Counted from the first letter of the stretch, positions 51,623 through 62,885 are shown. The stretch is DNA of 64,000 nucleotides from Eudorina sp. 2006-703-Eu-15 (GCA_003117195.1 BDSI01000111.1:114501-178500); one strand, 5' to 3'. Notes: generated from the letters alone by a model not told the origin. Numbers and translations: made by a program.

Positions 51623-54600
51623 CTACTGTACCGGCGGCGCCCAGCCGTAGCGAGGGCTGTAGAACTCCGCCAGCGCGCGAAGCTCAGCCTCGCTAAGCGC
51701 CCTGTTGTACACAAGTACGGCAGCCACGTCACCAATCAAGTACTTGTTGATGTCCCTGTAGTCAAACCCAATGACGAAGTTATCCGGCCCAACAGGGCAG
51801 GGGCTGCCCTGGAAGTGCCACGAGCTGACGATCGGGCTGCTGGACTTGCTGTACCGGTAGTACGACACGGTGACGCTGCCACTCTCGTCGGCCGGCGCGG
51901 GGCCACGGCGGGACAGCACCTCCATCGTCCACTCGCCCGTGGGCGGCGGGGGAGTGCTGAAGTTCGCCGCGAACTGGGTGGCGTGCGAGTAGATGAAGAC
52001 CCGGTTGTTGCTCCAGTACAGCTGCTGATCGATGTCTTCGTCGGTGCGGCTGAGCGTCATCAGCGTCTGTTCACCCGCGGAGGGGTCGGTGCTGAAGCGG
52101 CCAATCCACACCGCCGTGAACTCGCTGGTGGCCGAGCTGTCCCAGCTCTGCAGCGAGGGGTACGGGTTGCCGACCTCGCACCACGCACCATCAAACGTGA
52201 TGGATGGGGCGACTGTGCCGGCACGGTTGTACGTGCAAAGGCCGACAAATTTGAACTGGTCATTCGGGGACGGTTGTGACACAGAGGCCGGGGCCCAGCC
52301 AATCACAACATTTTCAAGATATTCAACATTGTCCGCGTAAGCCATCACGCCGACCGCGGCGTCATAGTAGGCGGCCGCGGGGCGGAGGTTCGTAGGCAGA
52401 AGGATTGTGGACGGCGGGTCTGCGGGCCACAGCACGGTCATCCAACCCCGTGAGATGTGGAGCAGGTAGCAGGGGGGAAGGGGTCATCACCGGTGTGAGA
52501 GAACGAACGGACTCTGGGGTGTCACTTACTGTAGAGTCTGCAAAGCAGTTTTTAACAAAGTATCTTGAAAGTGCCAAAGCATATTACGGCACCCACGCAC
52601 CCGCTCACACACGCACCCGCCCACCCACACACGCCCTTGCTCTTTGCCGCGCCACCACCTTGGTAACTTGTTTTTAGCTTGTTTTGTGGACCGGTTTTTC
52701 TTTTTGCATCCACCGGTCTTGCCTCACGCCTGTTTCCCTTTCGCGTTCCCGCATGGCGGACCCTGCTTCTTCCGTCGACGACAATCATCCGGGGGCTTGC
52801 CCTGGTGTACACCGTTGATCCCTTTGGGGTCCGCTGTAACGTTCATTTATTCAATTATCCATCTTCATCTACTTCGCAGGTCGGTAATCAATCCATTTGC
52901 GTGCGAGACGCTCTTCGGTACTTATAGTTTGCTGTGTGATTTGCCTTGCGGTGGTGGCGCGGTTGCCTTTTTCGCCGAGCCTACATATGGTAAGTATTTT
53001 CTTGCAGATTCTATGGTAAGTATATTTGCACATGGGTTCGTTCGGGTTGGCGGGCGGGTTCCATTTCTAAACACACACCCGCCCATACACACACCCGCCC
53101 ACACACGCACCCACCCACGAACCCACGCACCCCCCACCCCGCACACACACACGCACCCACCCGCCCACACACGCAGGGTCAAACCTCACCGATAGGAGCC
53201 GCTTTCGGTGGCGTGGTACTTATTGGTGGTGGCGTGGGATGCGGAGGCGGTGGAGGTGGCGGCGGTGGAGGTGGCGGCGGCGGAGGTGGGGGAGAAGGGG
53301 GAGACGGCGGCGCCGATGCCGGTGATGGCGGCAGCGGCGGCGACGGCACCGGTGGCTCCCAGCCGAAGCGAGGGCTGTAGAACTCCGCCAGCGCGCTCAG
53401 CTCGCTGTCACTCAACGCCCTGTTGTACACAAGTACGGCAGCCACGTCACCATCGAAGTACTTGTTGTAATCCCTGGGGTCGGCTCCGATACTCAGGTGA
53501 TCGGCCCCAACCGAGCAGGGGCTGCCTGGAAACTGCCACGAGCTGATCGTCGAGGTGCTGGACTCGCCGTACCGATGGTACGACACGGTGACGCTGCCAC
53601 TGTCGTCAGCCGGCGCGGGGCCACGGCGGGACAGCACCTCCATCGTCCACTCGCCCTTGGGCGGCGGGGGAGTGCTGAAGTCCGCCGCGAACTGGGTGGC
53701 GTACGAGTAGATGAAGGACGCGGTCGTCGTCCAGCACAGCTCCTCGTCAAAATCGCTGGGGGTGCGACTCAGCATCATCAGCGACTGAGGGGAGTCAGTC
53801 GAGCGGCTGCGGAGGCGGCCGATCCACACCGCCGTGAACTCGCTGGAGGCCGAGGTGTTCCAGCCGCTCAGACCCTCCGATGTCATGGTGGCCAGGCAGG
53901 TCCTCCCGTTGAAGGCGATGGAGGGGGAGGCGCTGCCCGGGCTCGTGGGCCTGAACTGGCAGTCCCCCTCGAAGAGGAAGCGGCCGCTGCTGGGGCCGTT
54001 GGTGTCGGCCGAGGGCGAGGGCACCGGCTGCCAGGCGGCCACGTAGTTACGGCCGCGGGAGTTGAGGAGGTGGTACTCAACGCCGGTCACGGCGTCGAAG
54101 TAGGCGGCGTCGGGGCGGAGGCTGTCCGGCAGCAGGAATGACGCGACCGGGGCTGCGGGGTATCAGGCAGCAGGAGGCGGGGGGTAGTGGCAGGGGTGAG
54201 GCCGACGGCGGCAAGTGCGGGGTATCAGGCAGAAGGCGGACGGAGGAAAAGGGCGAGAATAGGTCGACTCGCTGCGGCAACTTGCGTGTTCGGGGTGTGA
54301 GAGACTCCGGATCAACGCGATTGGAAAGAGCGAGGAGAAGGGCGAGGACGAGGGAGGGAGGATGCCCTGCTTGGCCTTGCTGCGCATATCCGCCTGGACC
54401 CATGTACGGCCTGTACGACCCAGAGCGGGACGGTACGGGTCACCACGACTGAACACGTGCCCGGCTCTACACCGGCTCTGATGCAGCCCTCATCCCGGTA
54501 CGTACCCTGCGGCGGAAGCAGCTGGGTGGGAGGCTCGGCAGTGTCTGGCGGGGGCCCGTTCTCGTGGGAAAATTCGGGATAGAGGGGGAGATAAGGAGCA

Positions 54601-56810
54601 AAGGGGAGATAATTCGGTTGAATTTGATAATTCGGTTGGCCGTCCTCGGGTGGCTCGGAGGGGACGGACGAGGTCCGGGTGTAGTAGACGACCAGTGAGG
54701 AGCTGCCGCCGCAGATCTCGCAGTCGTTGCCGGGGCAGACCCAGTCGCAGTCGGTGCTGCTGCCCAGGGCCACGGCGCGCGACACGCTGTCGCCGCCCCA
54801 GCAGAAGGTGCCGGCCTCAACGCCGTACAGCTTCACACCTGCGGGGGGGGGCGTACGTCACAGGTAAGTCGGAACGAGGGGCAAATGGCTGGTGGTATGC
54901 GCTCATACTCCCGGCAGGTAGCATCACATGAAATGTATAAAGGAGTTGAGCACATTACGACGACGAGTATCTCACCAAACAGGAGGGCAGGCAGCAGGCA
55001 GCAGGTCCCATCACGTGGGTAACGTGCCCGGACCACCCGCCCACGGCCTGGCCCGGGCTATCTCCTCTAGGCGCTGGGTGATGATAACCTATGTTGATGT
55101 CTGTATGGACCCACCCGACCCACCCTCAGACCTCGGCTGTGCAGCGAATAAGGCCCTTATCCCGGAGTGCCCTGGGACGTTTCTTAACACACGTGAGCAC
55201 TTCGCGATGGGCCGTTCAATGTACGGCATGTACGGCCATCACCTACCAGCCAGCCATCACCGCCCCACGCAGCCCTCGCCTACCTCGTCCCTCGGCCAGC
55301 TCGCGGCACAGGGCCACCGTCATGTTGTCGTACTCGCCCAGCGGAAGGGGCAGCACGCGGTAGCTGGCGGAGTCGGTGTAGCAGCCCAGGAGGTCCTCTG
55401 GGGCCGCAGGGCGCACGCAGTGACGTGTCAGTGCACATGCGGGCGGGCGGCGGATGTCGAGAGCAGCGCGTCTCAAGCAAGGGCTGAGGCAGTCATAACA
55501 AACAACAACTAGGCTGATCCGTCATCATTCCTAGTAGGCCCGGTGACTCGATTGCCGCCCTTTCACAGGGGATGGATCTCAGGGGATGCATGCCTGTATA
55601 TAAGGAAACTGAACCGAAAGAAACGAGGAGCAGCGCGTGTGTGGGTGTGTGGGCATCTATCTCCACGGGATACCGACTGTGAGTGACACTGCGGAGAGGG
55701 TGGCGCCGCCCAGCTCGCGTGTGGTCGCCTCACGTTTGCGCAGGCTCGGCGGTGGTGGCGACGGCGGCGGCACCCGCGGCGCAGTCGAGTCAGGCTCGTA
55801 CGTGTTGAAGATGCTGATGGCCCACTCGCCGCCGCAGATCTGTTGCGGGTCGCCGCCGCATGCCCAGTTGCAGTAGCTGGACTTGCCGTTGGACCAGGCC
55901 CGGTAGAGGTCGTTGCTGGCGAAGCACTGCGTGCCCGCCTCGATGCCGAAGTAGGCGAACCCTGCATGCACAGCAGCAGCCACCAGGTACGGACCGGATG
56001 GATGGATGGATGCATGGGTCCACCAGGGGATGGGTTCACCCAGTGGCCCACCCGGGGTATGTCCCTGGTGCGGGTAGATGACACGCGGGGCGGCATGCCG
56101 TGATGCACCCGAGTGGTGCATTGCATTGATGCGCGGATGGGTGACGGCGAGGACCGAAAGATAGATGGAGGGCCGAGTGCCCCCGATACGACATACCGGA
56201 GTTACCGTCCCGGAGTGAGCTCCCGCTGCATCTCACCACCTCGGCAGTGTGGTGTGAGTGAGGAGGCCAAATACGGCTTCCTTGTCACCGATGACCCGCG
56301 GGGTCCACCGTAGCATCACTAACAAGAACATGTCGGTGTCCACCCGCCCCGCCCCGCGCCCCTCACAACCCCGCTGCGTCCACCCGCCCCGCCCCGCGCC
56401 CCTCACAACCCCGCCCCGCCCGTGTCGTTGTCATCGTCCGTCGTCCACTCACCCCGCGCGGTCGCCAGCTCCCTGCAGTGCTCGATGGTCATGTTGTCCG
56501 CCTGCTCGTACATGTCCGGCAGGGTACGCCAGTCGCCCCGGTCGAAGAAACACCCAATGTAACAACCTGCGGGGCGTCCACCCACGAACCCATCCAACCC
56601 TTTCACCCATTCATGGTGGTGATGCTGGTGGTGAGGTGTGGAGGTGTCCTGCCGCCTTGGCGGTGGGGCCTGCTGGGGCTTGCCCTGGTATGCACCGGTG
56701 ATCCCTTTGGGGTCCGCTGTAACGTTCGTTCATTCATTCATTCATAAACATTAAGTCCGGGTGCGCTGTTATGTTCATAACATATATATATATATATATA
56801 TAAAAAAATA

Positions 56811-56856
<46 letters not shown>

Positions 56857-56928
56857 ATATGTTATATGTATATATGTATATATGTTATATATATGTTATA
56901 TGTTATATGTATATATGTTATATATATG

Positions 56929-56968
<40 letters not shown>

Positions 56969-57076
56969 GTATGTATATGTATATATATGTATGTATATGT
57001 ATATATATATACATATACATACATATATATATATACATATACATACATATACATACATATATATACATATACATAC

Positions 57077-57107
<31 letters not shown>

Positions 57108-57438
57108 CATATACAAGAAAGCACGAGCGCACCGGGGCGACAGTGGGGCGGTGGCTGTTGGGGCTTTGACCGCTGCGTACCTTCTTCCTCGGTATCCGGT
57201 GGGGGGCCGGCGCCATCTTCAAAAGGGGGCAAGTCATCGATTTTAAAAGGTGGGTTGACATAGTTGCGATCAGAGGGCGGGTCGGCTTGCTCAATGACGG
57301 GTGGGCCGATGCCGCCGTGTGGCGGGCCGTGGGTTGGGGTGCCCGGCGTCTCCGCTGGCGGGGTGCCCGGCGTCTCCACTGGCGGGACCAACTTCGGTGA
57401 CTCGGGTGACTGACTATTATCAGGAGGACTAGTCCATT
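51623..57438 (-). CDS. WSC-domain protein with two tandem LamG/ConA-like domains (WSC-B); 5' end unresolved
   Basis: Seven exons assigned: 57181-57438, 56453-56566, 55734-55961, 55284-55397, 54506-54838, 53190-54152 and 51623-52419. All junctions are phase 1. Order: a Pro-rich segment with repeated ETPGTP; WSC-1 ([13 protein letters not shown], then [13 protein letters not shown] and QQICGGEW); WSC-2 ([13 protein letters not shown], then YGVEAGTFC and DCEICGGSS); a Pro-rich linker; LamG-1 (about 280 aa); a run of prolines; LamG-2 (265 codons) ending GWAPPVQ. The two LamG copies share [22 protein letters not shown] and [13 protein letters not shown]. The WSC pair matches the second and third WSC domains of WSC-A. 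A candidate first exon, 58001-58154, has an ATG, a hydrophobic SYIIICLSEFLPAPALGA stretch and a phase-1 GT donor; it would supply a signal peptide but is weak (about 0.3). Secreted extracellular-matrix function is inferred. Confidence 0.85.
52793..52846 (+). repeat. R1-related repeat in the last WSC-B intron
   Basis: GGGGCTTGCCCTGGTGTACA then TGATCCCTTTGGGGTCCGCT and GTAACGTTC. Shares its 3' part GGGGTCCGCTGTAACRTYC with R1 and its whole length with 56676-56731. Confidence 0.65.
56258..56328 (+). repeat. R1 fragment in a WSC-B intron
   Basis: GTGAGGAGGC, then TTGTCACCGATGACCCGCGG and GGTCCACCGTAGCATCACTA, lying between two WSC-B exons. Confidence 0.65.
56676..56731 (+). repeat. R1-related repeat, second long variant
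   Basis: GCTTGCCCTGGTATGCACCG then GTGATCCCTTTGGGGTCCGC and TGTAACGTTC, followed by (ATTC)n. Pairs with 52793-52846 in another intron of the same gene. Confidence 0.65.
56780..57115. repeat. Long (TA)n / (TATACA)n microsatellite
   Basis: About 330 bp of almost pure TA, TATG and TACA dinucleotide-type repeat inside a WSC-B intron. It is self-complementary over long stretches. Tyr/Ile-rich frames of 80-130 codons across it are artefacts. Confidence 0.97.
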
Positions 57439-58732
57439 CTGCAAACGATCACATAGACAACTTGTAATCAAGCTAATTGATTTAGGTGAGAACCCGACCG
57501 TGACAGGAGTAAATAAAGGTCAATGTCACGGCGGCTAATCCGAGCGCATGCAAAACGGATGACTAGAAGCATAGCAGATGCCTCTTGAAGGAATTAATAT
57601 GAAATCATCGCTGGTATGAGTGGCAAGCGGGGTGTGGCTATTTGATACGATGGCTTGAGAGAGAACTGTCGCCCGCCGATGATAACTTCGAATAGAGGAA
57701 CATGCATCAATTATTTTCGACAATAACTACACCATCGAGCCTGGGATACTGGTGGGATACTGGTGGCCACGCATCGAGAACCATGCCAACCCGCGCGTCG
57801 CCGGTTCGTCAGGATGGACCCGAGGAAGGCCGCCTCAAAATACAAAACCTCAGCAGGCTGACACAAAAGAAATGCTCTACACTTCCTCAAGCAATGGGCA
57901 GCTACTTATGCGCGGGGCCGCAGCCTGGATGGGCGGCGCTGGACTTACTACGACTTCGACCTGCACTGGTTGCAGTCAGCGTTGCGACCAAAATCATTAC
58001 GGTGAGAGCTGCGCCGTGACACAGCGCGCTTCGAACCATTGTAGGACGATGCTCCCAAAGCTGGTGCGGGCAGGAACTCTGAAAGACAAATAATAATGTA
58101 TGATCGTTTGGTAAAACATCCAGGGCGCAGGGTTGAGATCAGACGATAATGCAACTTACATCACGCCGACTTCTACCGCACTTTCGAATTTCGAAAGCCT
58201 GAAGAGGTAGAGGTTGATAGCCATACGAATTGATAGAAACCATTGTTCATTATATGCAATAAACAGTGCACGGGACATGTGGCTCCTTTGGCACCTTCGC
58301 CCGTGCTGTTTCGCAGTTAGATCGCCCGCCTGTTGCGATACAGACGAACAACAATTCCTAGCTTTCAATTCTCCTGTAGAAAATGTTTCTAACATAAAAA
58401 GATTCGTGCTCTTTATTTCCACGACATAACGTGCGTATGCTTGCCCTTCCTGCTGGCATACGTAATTAATTTGTTATCGTACCGGGTCACAGCGTCATCA
58501 TTCCTCACTCTATGGAGGTGACAGCCTGTTTCAATAATGTTGGCTGCTTATATCCTTACTACTGGGCATTTCCGAGGTCGTTTCAATGGGAAGTCCTGGA
58601 CATGCGCGGAATGAACCAATCCTACGGCAATCCTATCATACGATGGTACTCGTCCCATCTTTTGGTGAAAACTCCTGCGTCACATGATCTGCGCAGGAAC
58701 CAGTCCTTAGCCCTCGAGACTGTTAGGTGGTG
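57439..58732. other. Upstream flank of WSC-B
   Basis: Lower G+C than the genes. It contains the weak first-exon candidate for WSC-B (58001-58154, minus). On the plus strand a Cys-rich stretch (STCTGCSQRCDQNHYGESC, about 57955-58012) overlaps it. No other gene recognised. Confidence 0.4.
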
Positions 58733-58763
58733 TAAACCCTCCCACCTAGAGGAAGGAGAAGTC

Positions 58764-58796
<33 letters not shown>

Positions 58797-58797
58797 G
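58733..58797 (+). rRNA. 3'-terminal fragment of 18S rRNA gene
   Basis: TAAACCCTCCCACCTAGAGG, then AAGGAGAAGTCG, then GTTTCCGTAGGTGAACCTGC and GGAAGGATCATTG reproduces the very end of eukaryotic small-subunit rRNA, with 7 bases (TAACAAG) missing after GTCG. Upstream bases do not match 18S. The following ACACACCGTGAAC could be ITS1 but I cannot establish it. A relic, not a functional gene. Confidence 0.85.
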
Positions 58798-60350
58798 AAT
58801 CCAATCAAATCCACACACCGTGAACTATCCATGTTGGCCATCCGGATGTATGTATATATGTCCAGATTGGGATATGTACATGTCGAAAGGCGTAACCCGG
58901 GATGACTCGCGGCTGTAAGCCTGGCTTACAGGTGGTTGTGTAGATTCGTATGCGAGCTTTGTCTTATATAATGTTTCTAACGCGGTGAATAGGCTCTGCC
59001 TTTCTATTACCCACGGGGTTGGATTCGTTCCCCGAAGTGTGGTACATCACGGAATACTCGATACCGACTTATCAAATAGATAATAGATACCTGCTCCCTT
59101 GTAACGGATATCTCGTATCGAGCGAGTAATGGGTAAGCGGTTTCCTCTATAGGATTCCCGCCGGGACCTGCTGACGTGCAAGTAACAAAGTTAATCCCAC
59201 ACAATCACACAACAATCCTTTTGATAGAATTATTAGCTCCATTTGCATAGATAACCATAACTGCGACGGATCACACTCGAGCGCAATCTTGATGGGTCGG
59301 CCGTCCAAGGTTGCGCTCTGTCGCATTGCAAGAGAGCATATACCCAACGCATTCCACATATAATATTTTCTATTAAATTAAGTGTTGATGATTGCGACTT
59401 TATCCGAGGGGTCTATTCAGAATTTACATCCAGGGAACGAAATGACCACAGGAAATAAAGTAAGTTCTGAACACGAGACTTATATGGTTAACTGCGTCAG
59501 CTTAACAGGCCTTTGCTCTGCGTGCGTGACGCCCCCAAATGAAGTGTCGGTTCCCGGTCGGTCGCTCAATCCCTTACAAACAGCTTTCCGAAAGGGCTTG
59601 CATACGGCGCACTACTTTTGATAGCGGAGGGTATGGCAAGGATTCTTCTAATACACAGCGGGTTATGCTGGGTAACCCGGCGCTGGGACATACGGTACGT
59701 ACGGACGAAAACCGCTCGAAGCGCCAAACGTACATGTCATGACACACTGCGTGCGCTGCACGGCACGTACGGCACGGGGAGATTATGGGACAAAGCGGAG
59801 ATGCGCACTGCAAGCGGGCAGACGCAGGACAGCACCTGCGCAGACTCTGTCAGCGGCACACGGTCTGCAATGCACAGCTGACTTTATCTTTGCGCGTTAT
59901 CGTCCACGAGAGATGTTGTTGCGGCTGCACTCGTTGGGATGTTACAGCAATGCCTTGTCCAGGCAAGAACTGCGCACTGAGAGGTGCAGTCCATACACTA
60001 AGAGGTGTATCTGTAAAGACAGCATGCCATCGTGTATCACCGCTGCTCAGCTCGGCTGAGCAGCGAGCCTAATAAGTGACGCAGATGGCCCGAAACTATC
60101 CTCCCTGTAGCGACGAATCTACCTCATGGGCCTAATGCAACCAAGTTCACGCACATTCGCACAGAAACTGCTCATGTTCTACCAGAATAAGACGAGAATA
60201 CTTATCCGGGCAATAAATGCCGCGCTCACTATTGAGAGAGTTCGCGCGCACGTGATCAACTGAACAACGGGAAGCCTAACCGTCGGCCCAACTAGATGGT
60301 CACTGAAACCCTAACGGCAAACTGAACACGCGCTGTGTCAATCACTCCGT
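58798..60350. other. Region after the rRNA relic, nothing recognised
   Basis: Low-G+C stretch with no coding domain. Short similarities to ribosomal spacer sequence are not strong enough to call. Confidence 0.4.
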
Positions 60351-60379
60351 GTGTCACGACATACACCACACGCACGGCA

Positions 60380-60600
60380 AGCCCGCTGCCTTCTCCCACC
60401 AAATGCTGCACTGGTACTTGCGCGCAACGCCTGTTCGCAGCAGGGCGGCTACGGGTTCGTTGCTATAGTTGCTAGAACAATCCCGGACAATTCCCACGAA
60501 CTGCTGGACCATGCTGCCCTCTCGCTCCCACCAACTGCAACACTGGTTTTTACGCAACGCCCGTACGTTCCCAGCAGGCGGCTACGGGCCGCTACAAGAC
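60380..60600 (+). repeat. Diverged tandem duplication of about 140 bp
   Basis: Two copies: one has CTGCCTTCTCCCACCAAATG, CTGCACTGGTAC and GCAACGCC, ending CGGCTACGGG; the other has CTCGCTCCCACCAACTGCAA, CACTGG and ACGCAACGCCCGT, ending GGCGGCTACGGG. Confidence 0.5.
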
Positions 60601-60995
60601 GCGGAGCCGCCATCGAATCTATACCGTAATAGCATCGCGGCCAGCGCGCGCCTGTCCCCACACACGGTCCCCCGTCTCGGAAGCAACCAAGCCCGGTTCC
60701 GCCTGGTGGTGGTGGGGTTCTGGCTCAGTGAGGTGCGGCGCCTCGTCATGCCGAACCTGAAGTGTCTCCTGGAGGACTTCGACCGGTACACCTACCCGGT
60801 CGGGCAAAGCGGCAGCCAAGAGATGCGATGCGGGACTTCACCAAAATGCGCTGCTGGAGGCGCCTCTCTACGCCGAGCAGCGCATGGCGCACTGTTTCTA
60901 CGACGCGGCCCTCGACGCCCTGGCCGGACACGACCTTCTCAAGCGCTATAAGGAGGACCTTCTCGCCATCAACTTGTGGTACGTCATCCTGCTCC
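60600..60995 (+). pseudogene. Orphan coding-like fragment, frame-broken
   Basis: Plus strand: FRLVVVGFWLSEVRRLVMPN followed by LEDFDRYTYPVGQ in one frame. After about 60808 the coding pattern continues in another frame with LYAEQRMAHCFYDAALDALA and LKRYKEDLLAINLW, which looks like real amphipathic helix. One frameshift separates the two. I do not recognise the family; it may be a gene relic or TE piece. Confidence 0.4.
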
Positions 60996-61069
60996 CCGTT
61001 CCCCGTCCCCTCCCCATCCCCGTCCCCTCACCGCCGTGTGATTAGGCGGGTCTGGCGCGGTTTCCAGGA

Positions 61070-61248
61070 GAGGCAATCCTGGCGCGCTGGTAACCTGGTG
61101 TAGTGGCCGGTATGGCTGCATGCGTGACCCCCCGCGGGTAATGGAGGGTGGGTGCGCAGTCCTTGGTAGGGGTTGATGAGACGAGGCACCTACGAGCTAT
61201 CTGGCCCCGTTCGAACGCCCGGTCGGGATACGGGTCCACCTTGTAACG
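61070..61248 (+). mobile_element. R2 LINE 3' end, severely 5'-truncated copy
   Basis: Reverse-complement match to 50415-50590 over its whole length: GAGGCAATCCTGGCGCGCTG at the start, TTGGTAGGGGTTGATGAGAC in the middle and CGGGTCCACCTTGTAACG at the end. Confidence 0.85.
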
Positions 61249-61274
61249 ATTACATTATTATCCTGCTCCGTCGT

Positions 61275-62100
61275 CCACGCGGCGGAACTCATCGATGCCA
61301 TCGTCAACGCCAGGGGTTCAGACGCCTTGAAGGCTCGCGGTGGCGGCGGCGATGGCGGTGGCAGTGGCAGTGGCGGCGGCGCTGGCGGTGACAGCGGCAA
61401 TGGTGATGCTGCAGGCAGTGCGTGGCGGCGCTGGAGGCAGCGGCGGAGGCGCTGGAGGATCAGGCGGTGGAGGAGGCAACCGCCACCGGACCATAACGGT
61501 CCCGGCGCACATGGTTGCGCCCACCAAGGGCAAGGGCGGCAAGGATGGTGGTTCCGGCGGCGGGGCTGCCGGCGTATCGCCCTGGGCAGCGGCGCGCGCG
61601 GACCAAGTTTGCCTGCAAGGCAGCGGAGTTCATCCAGCATCAAAATCGGACCTGCCGCCTGCATCCTCTGGTGAAGAACAGTCACACGCAAGCGGACTGC
61701 AAGGTCTCAGGTGCGCGCATTGCCACCGACCCCGTCGGCCTATATCGTGACATGGCCCACATGTTGCTCGAGGCCGAACGAACGGGTCGGTCAACTGGCA
61801 CAACTGCCCCAGGATCTCGCCGGCAACGTCGCCAAGGCGCTGCAGTTCGCGTGGCGAAATGCAGCGCCAGCGCTGGCGACGTCTCTTGACGCCGACGACG
61901 TCCGCACCCTGCAAGAGCAGATCACGACCTTGGCGGCGCAGCTCACGCATCTCACCTCGCACGCTCGCAGTCGTGCTTGCCCTAGTCCGCGGTCACCGAA
62001 GCCTCCGTGCCGGTTAACACGCATGTCCAGGCCTGCGTGGCGCCAGTCGCACCAGCCCGCGCCTCCGCCCGCGCCCTCCGTCGCCCCCTCCATCCCACAC
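61275..62100 (+). mobile_element. gag-like retroelement segment, frame-broken
   Basis: Coding pattern jumps between frames: HAAELIDAIVNARGSDALKA, a Gly-rich stretch, then FACKAAEFIQHQNRTCRLHP with HTQADCK. The last has spacing C-x2-H-x6-H-x4-C, like a gag zinc knuckle. Then come QLAQLPQDLAGNVAKAL and a coiled-coil-like RTLQEQITTLAAQLTHL. A second, degraded relative of the QLAQLP segment occurs at about 63340-63470. Family not identified. Confidence 0.4.
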
Positions 62101-62210
62101 CACCTTGAAGTGTGCTCCTGGGTGCATGCTACTTATATACTGTCGTACTTAGAGTGTGATATCTGGAGCGGGCTACCGCAGGATGCGGAATGTGTTGAAA
62201 AGAGAGTTGA

Positions 62211-62885
62211 ATGGTTGCTGTCAAAACCTCTTCCCGAGGCTCAGATTGTGACTGCGTTGAGGGAACGACTTACGAGCGGCTGGTCGAGCCAGATGATTAC
62301 CCATCAGATGGGAAGCAGCCGGGGATCCATATGTCAAAGTACAAGCATTGGATGGGCCTGTCGTTTGTGGGTGCGGCGGCCGTTATGTGGCAGCCGCATG
62401 CTACAGTTTTTATCCCTCGTTCTGCGCACCGTAAGCTGATGCAATTCAGGCTTTACCCATCAGATGGGAAGCAGCCGGGGATCCATATGTCAAAGTACAA
62501 GCATTGGATGGGCCTGTCGTTTGTGGGTGCGGCGGCCGTTATGTGGCAGCCGCATGCTACAGTTTTTATCCCTCGTTCTGCGCACCGTAAGCTGATGCAA
62601 TTCAGGCTTTGTTGTTGGGCACTTGAGTCTAACAGGTCGCGGAGGGGCAGACACCATGTACCTAGAGGACAACGGGTCTGCCGTTGCTGTCGCTCTGAAG
62701 TCCAGATTGAAGATGAGAAGCATGTTCTACTCGACTGCCCGGCTTATGATGCAATACGCGCAGAGGAAGAGTTTCATCGCCCTAACACAATGAGGGAGGC
62801 GATGGCCTGGGATCCGGCTCGTCTGGCAAAGATGTTGGAGCGCATGTGGGCTCACCGTAATTCAATCGTGCCCTTTGGGCGCTAG
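62211..62885 (+). mobile_element. LINE polyprotein C-terminal fragment
   Basis: A 224-codon frame ending at a stop. The last ~110 residues match the post-reverse-transcriptase region of plant/algal LINEs: KYKHWMGLS, MQFRLCCWALE and the His/Cys motif CRCCRSEVQIEDEKHVLLDC, then PAYDAIRAE. A perfect 156-bp tandem duplication adds 52 residues (see repeat). No reverse transcriptase core precedes it, so it is 5'-truncated. Confidence 0.75.
62298..62609 (+). repeat. Perfect 156-bp tandem duplication within the LINE fragment
   Basis: Copies at 62298-62453 and 62454-62609 appear identical base for base, starting TACCCATCAGATGGGAAGCA. The length is 52 codons, so the frame is preserved. Confidence 0.93.

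Noticed and set aside
56859..57263. Tyr/Ile-rich frames of 80-134 codons
   Set aside because: Translation of the TA microsatellite.
57955..58012. EGF-like Cys-rich stretch on the plus strand
   Set aside because: Only one short Cys cluster with no flanking exon structure, and it overlaps the weak WSC-B first-exon candidate on the other strand.
59096..59125. AACGGATATCTCG resembling the start of 5.8S rRNA
   Set aside because: The match stops after about 13 bases, so it is not a convincing 5.8S gene.
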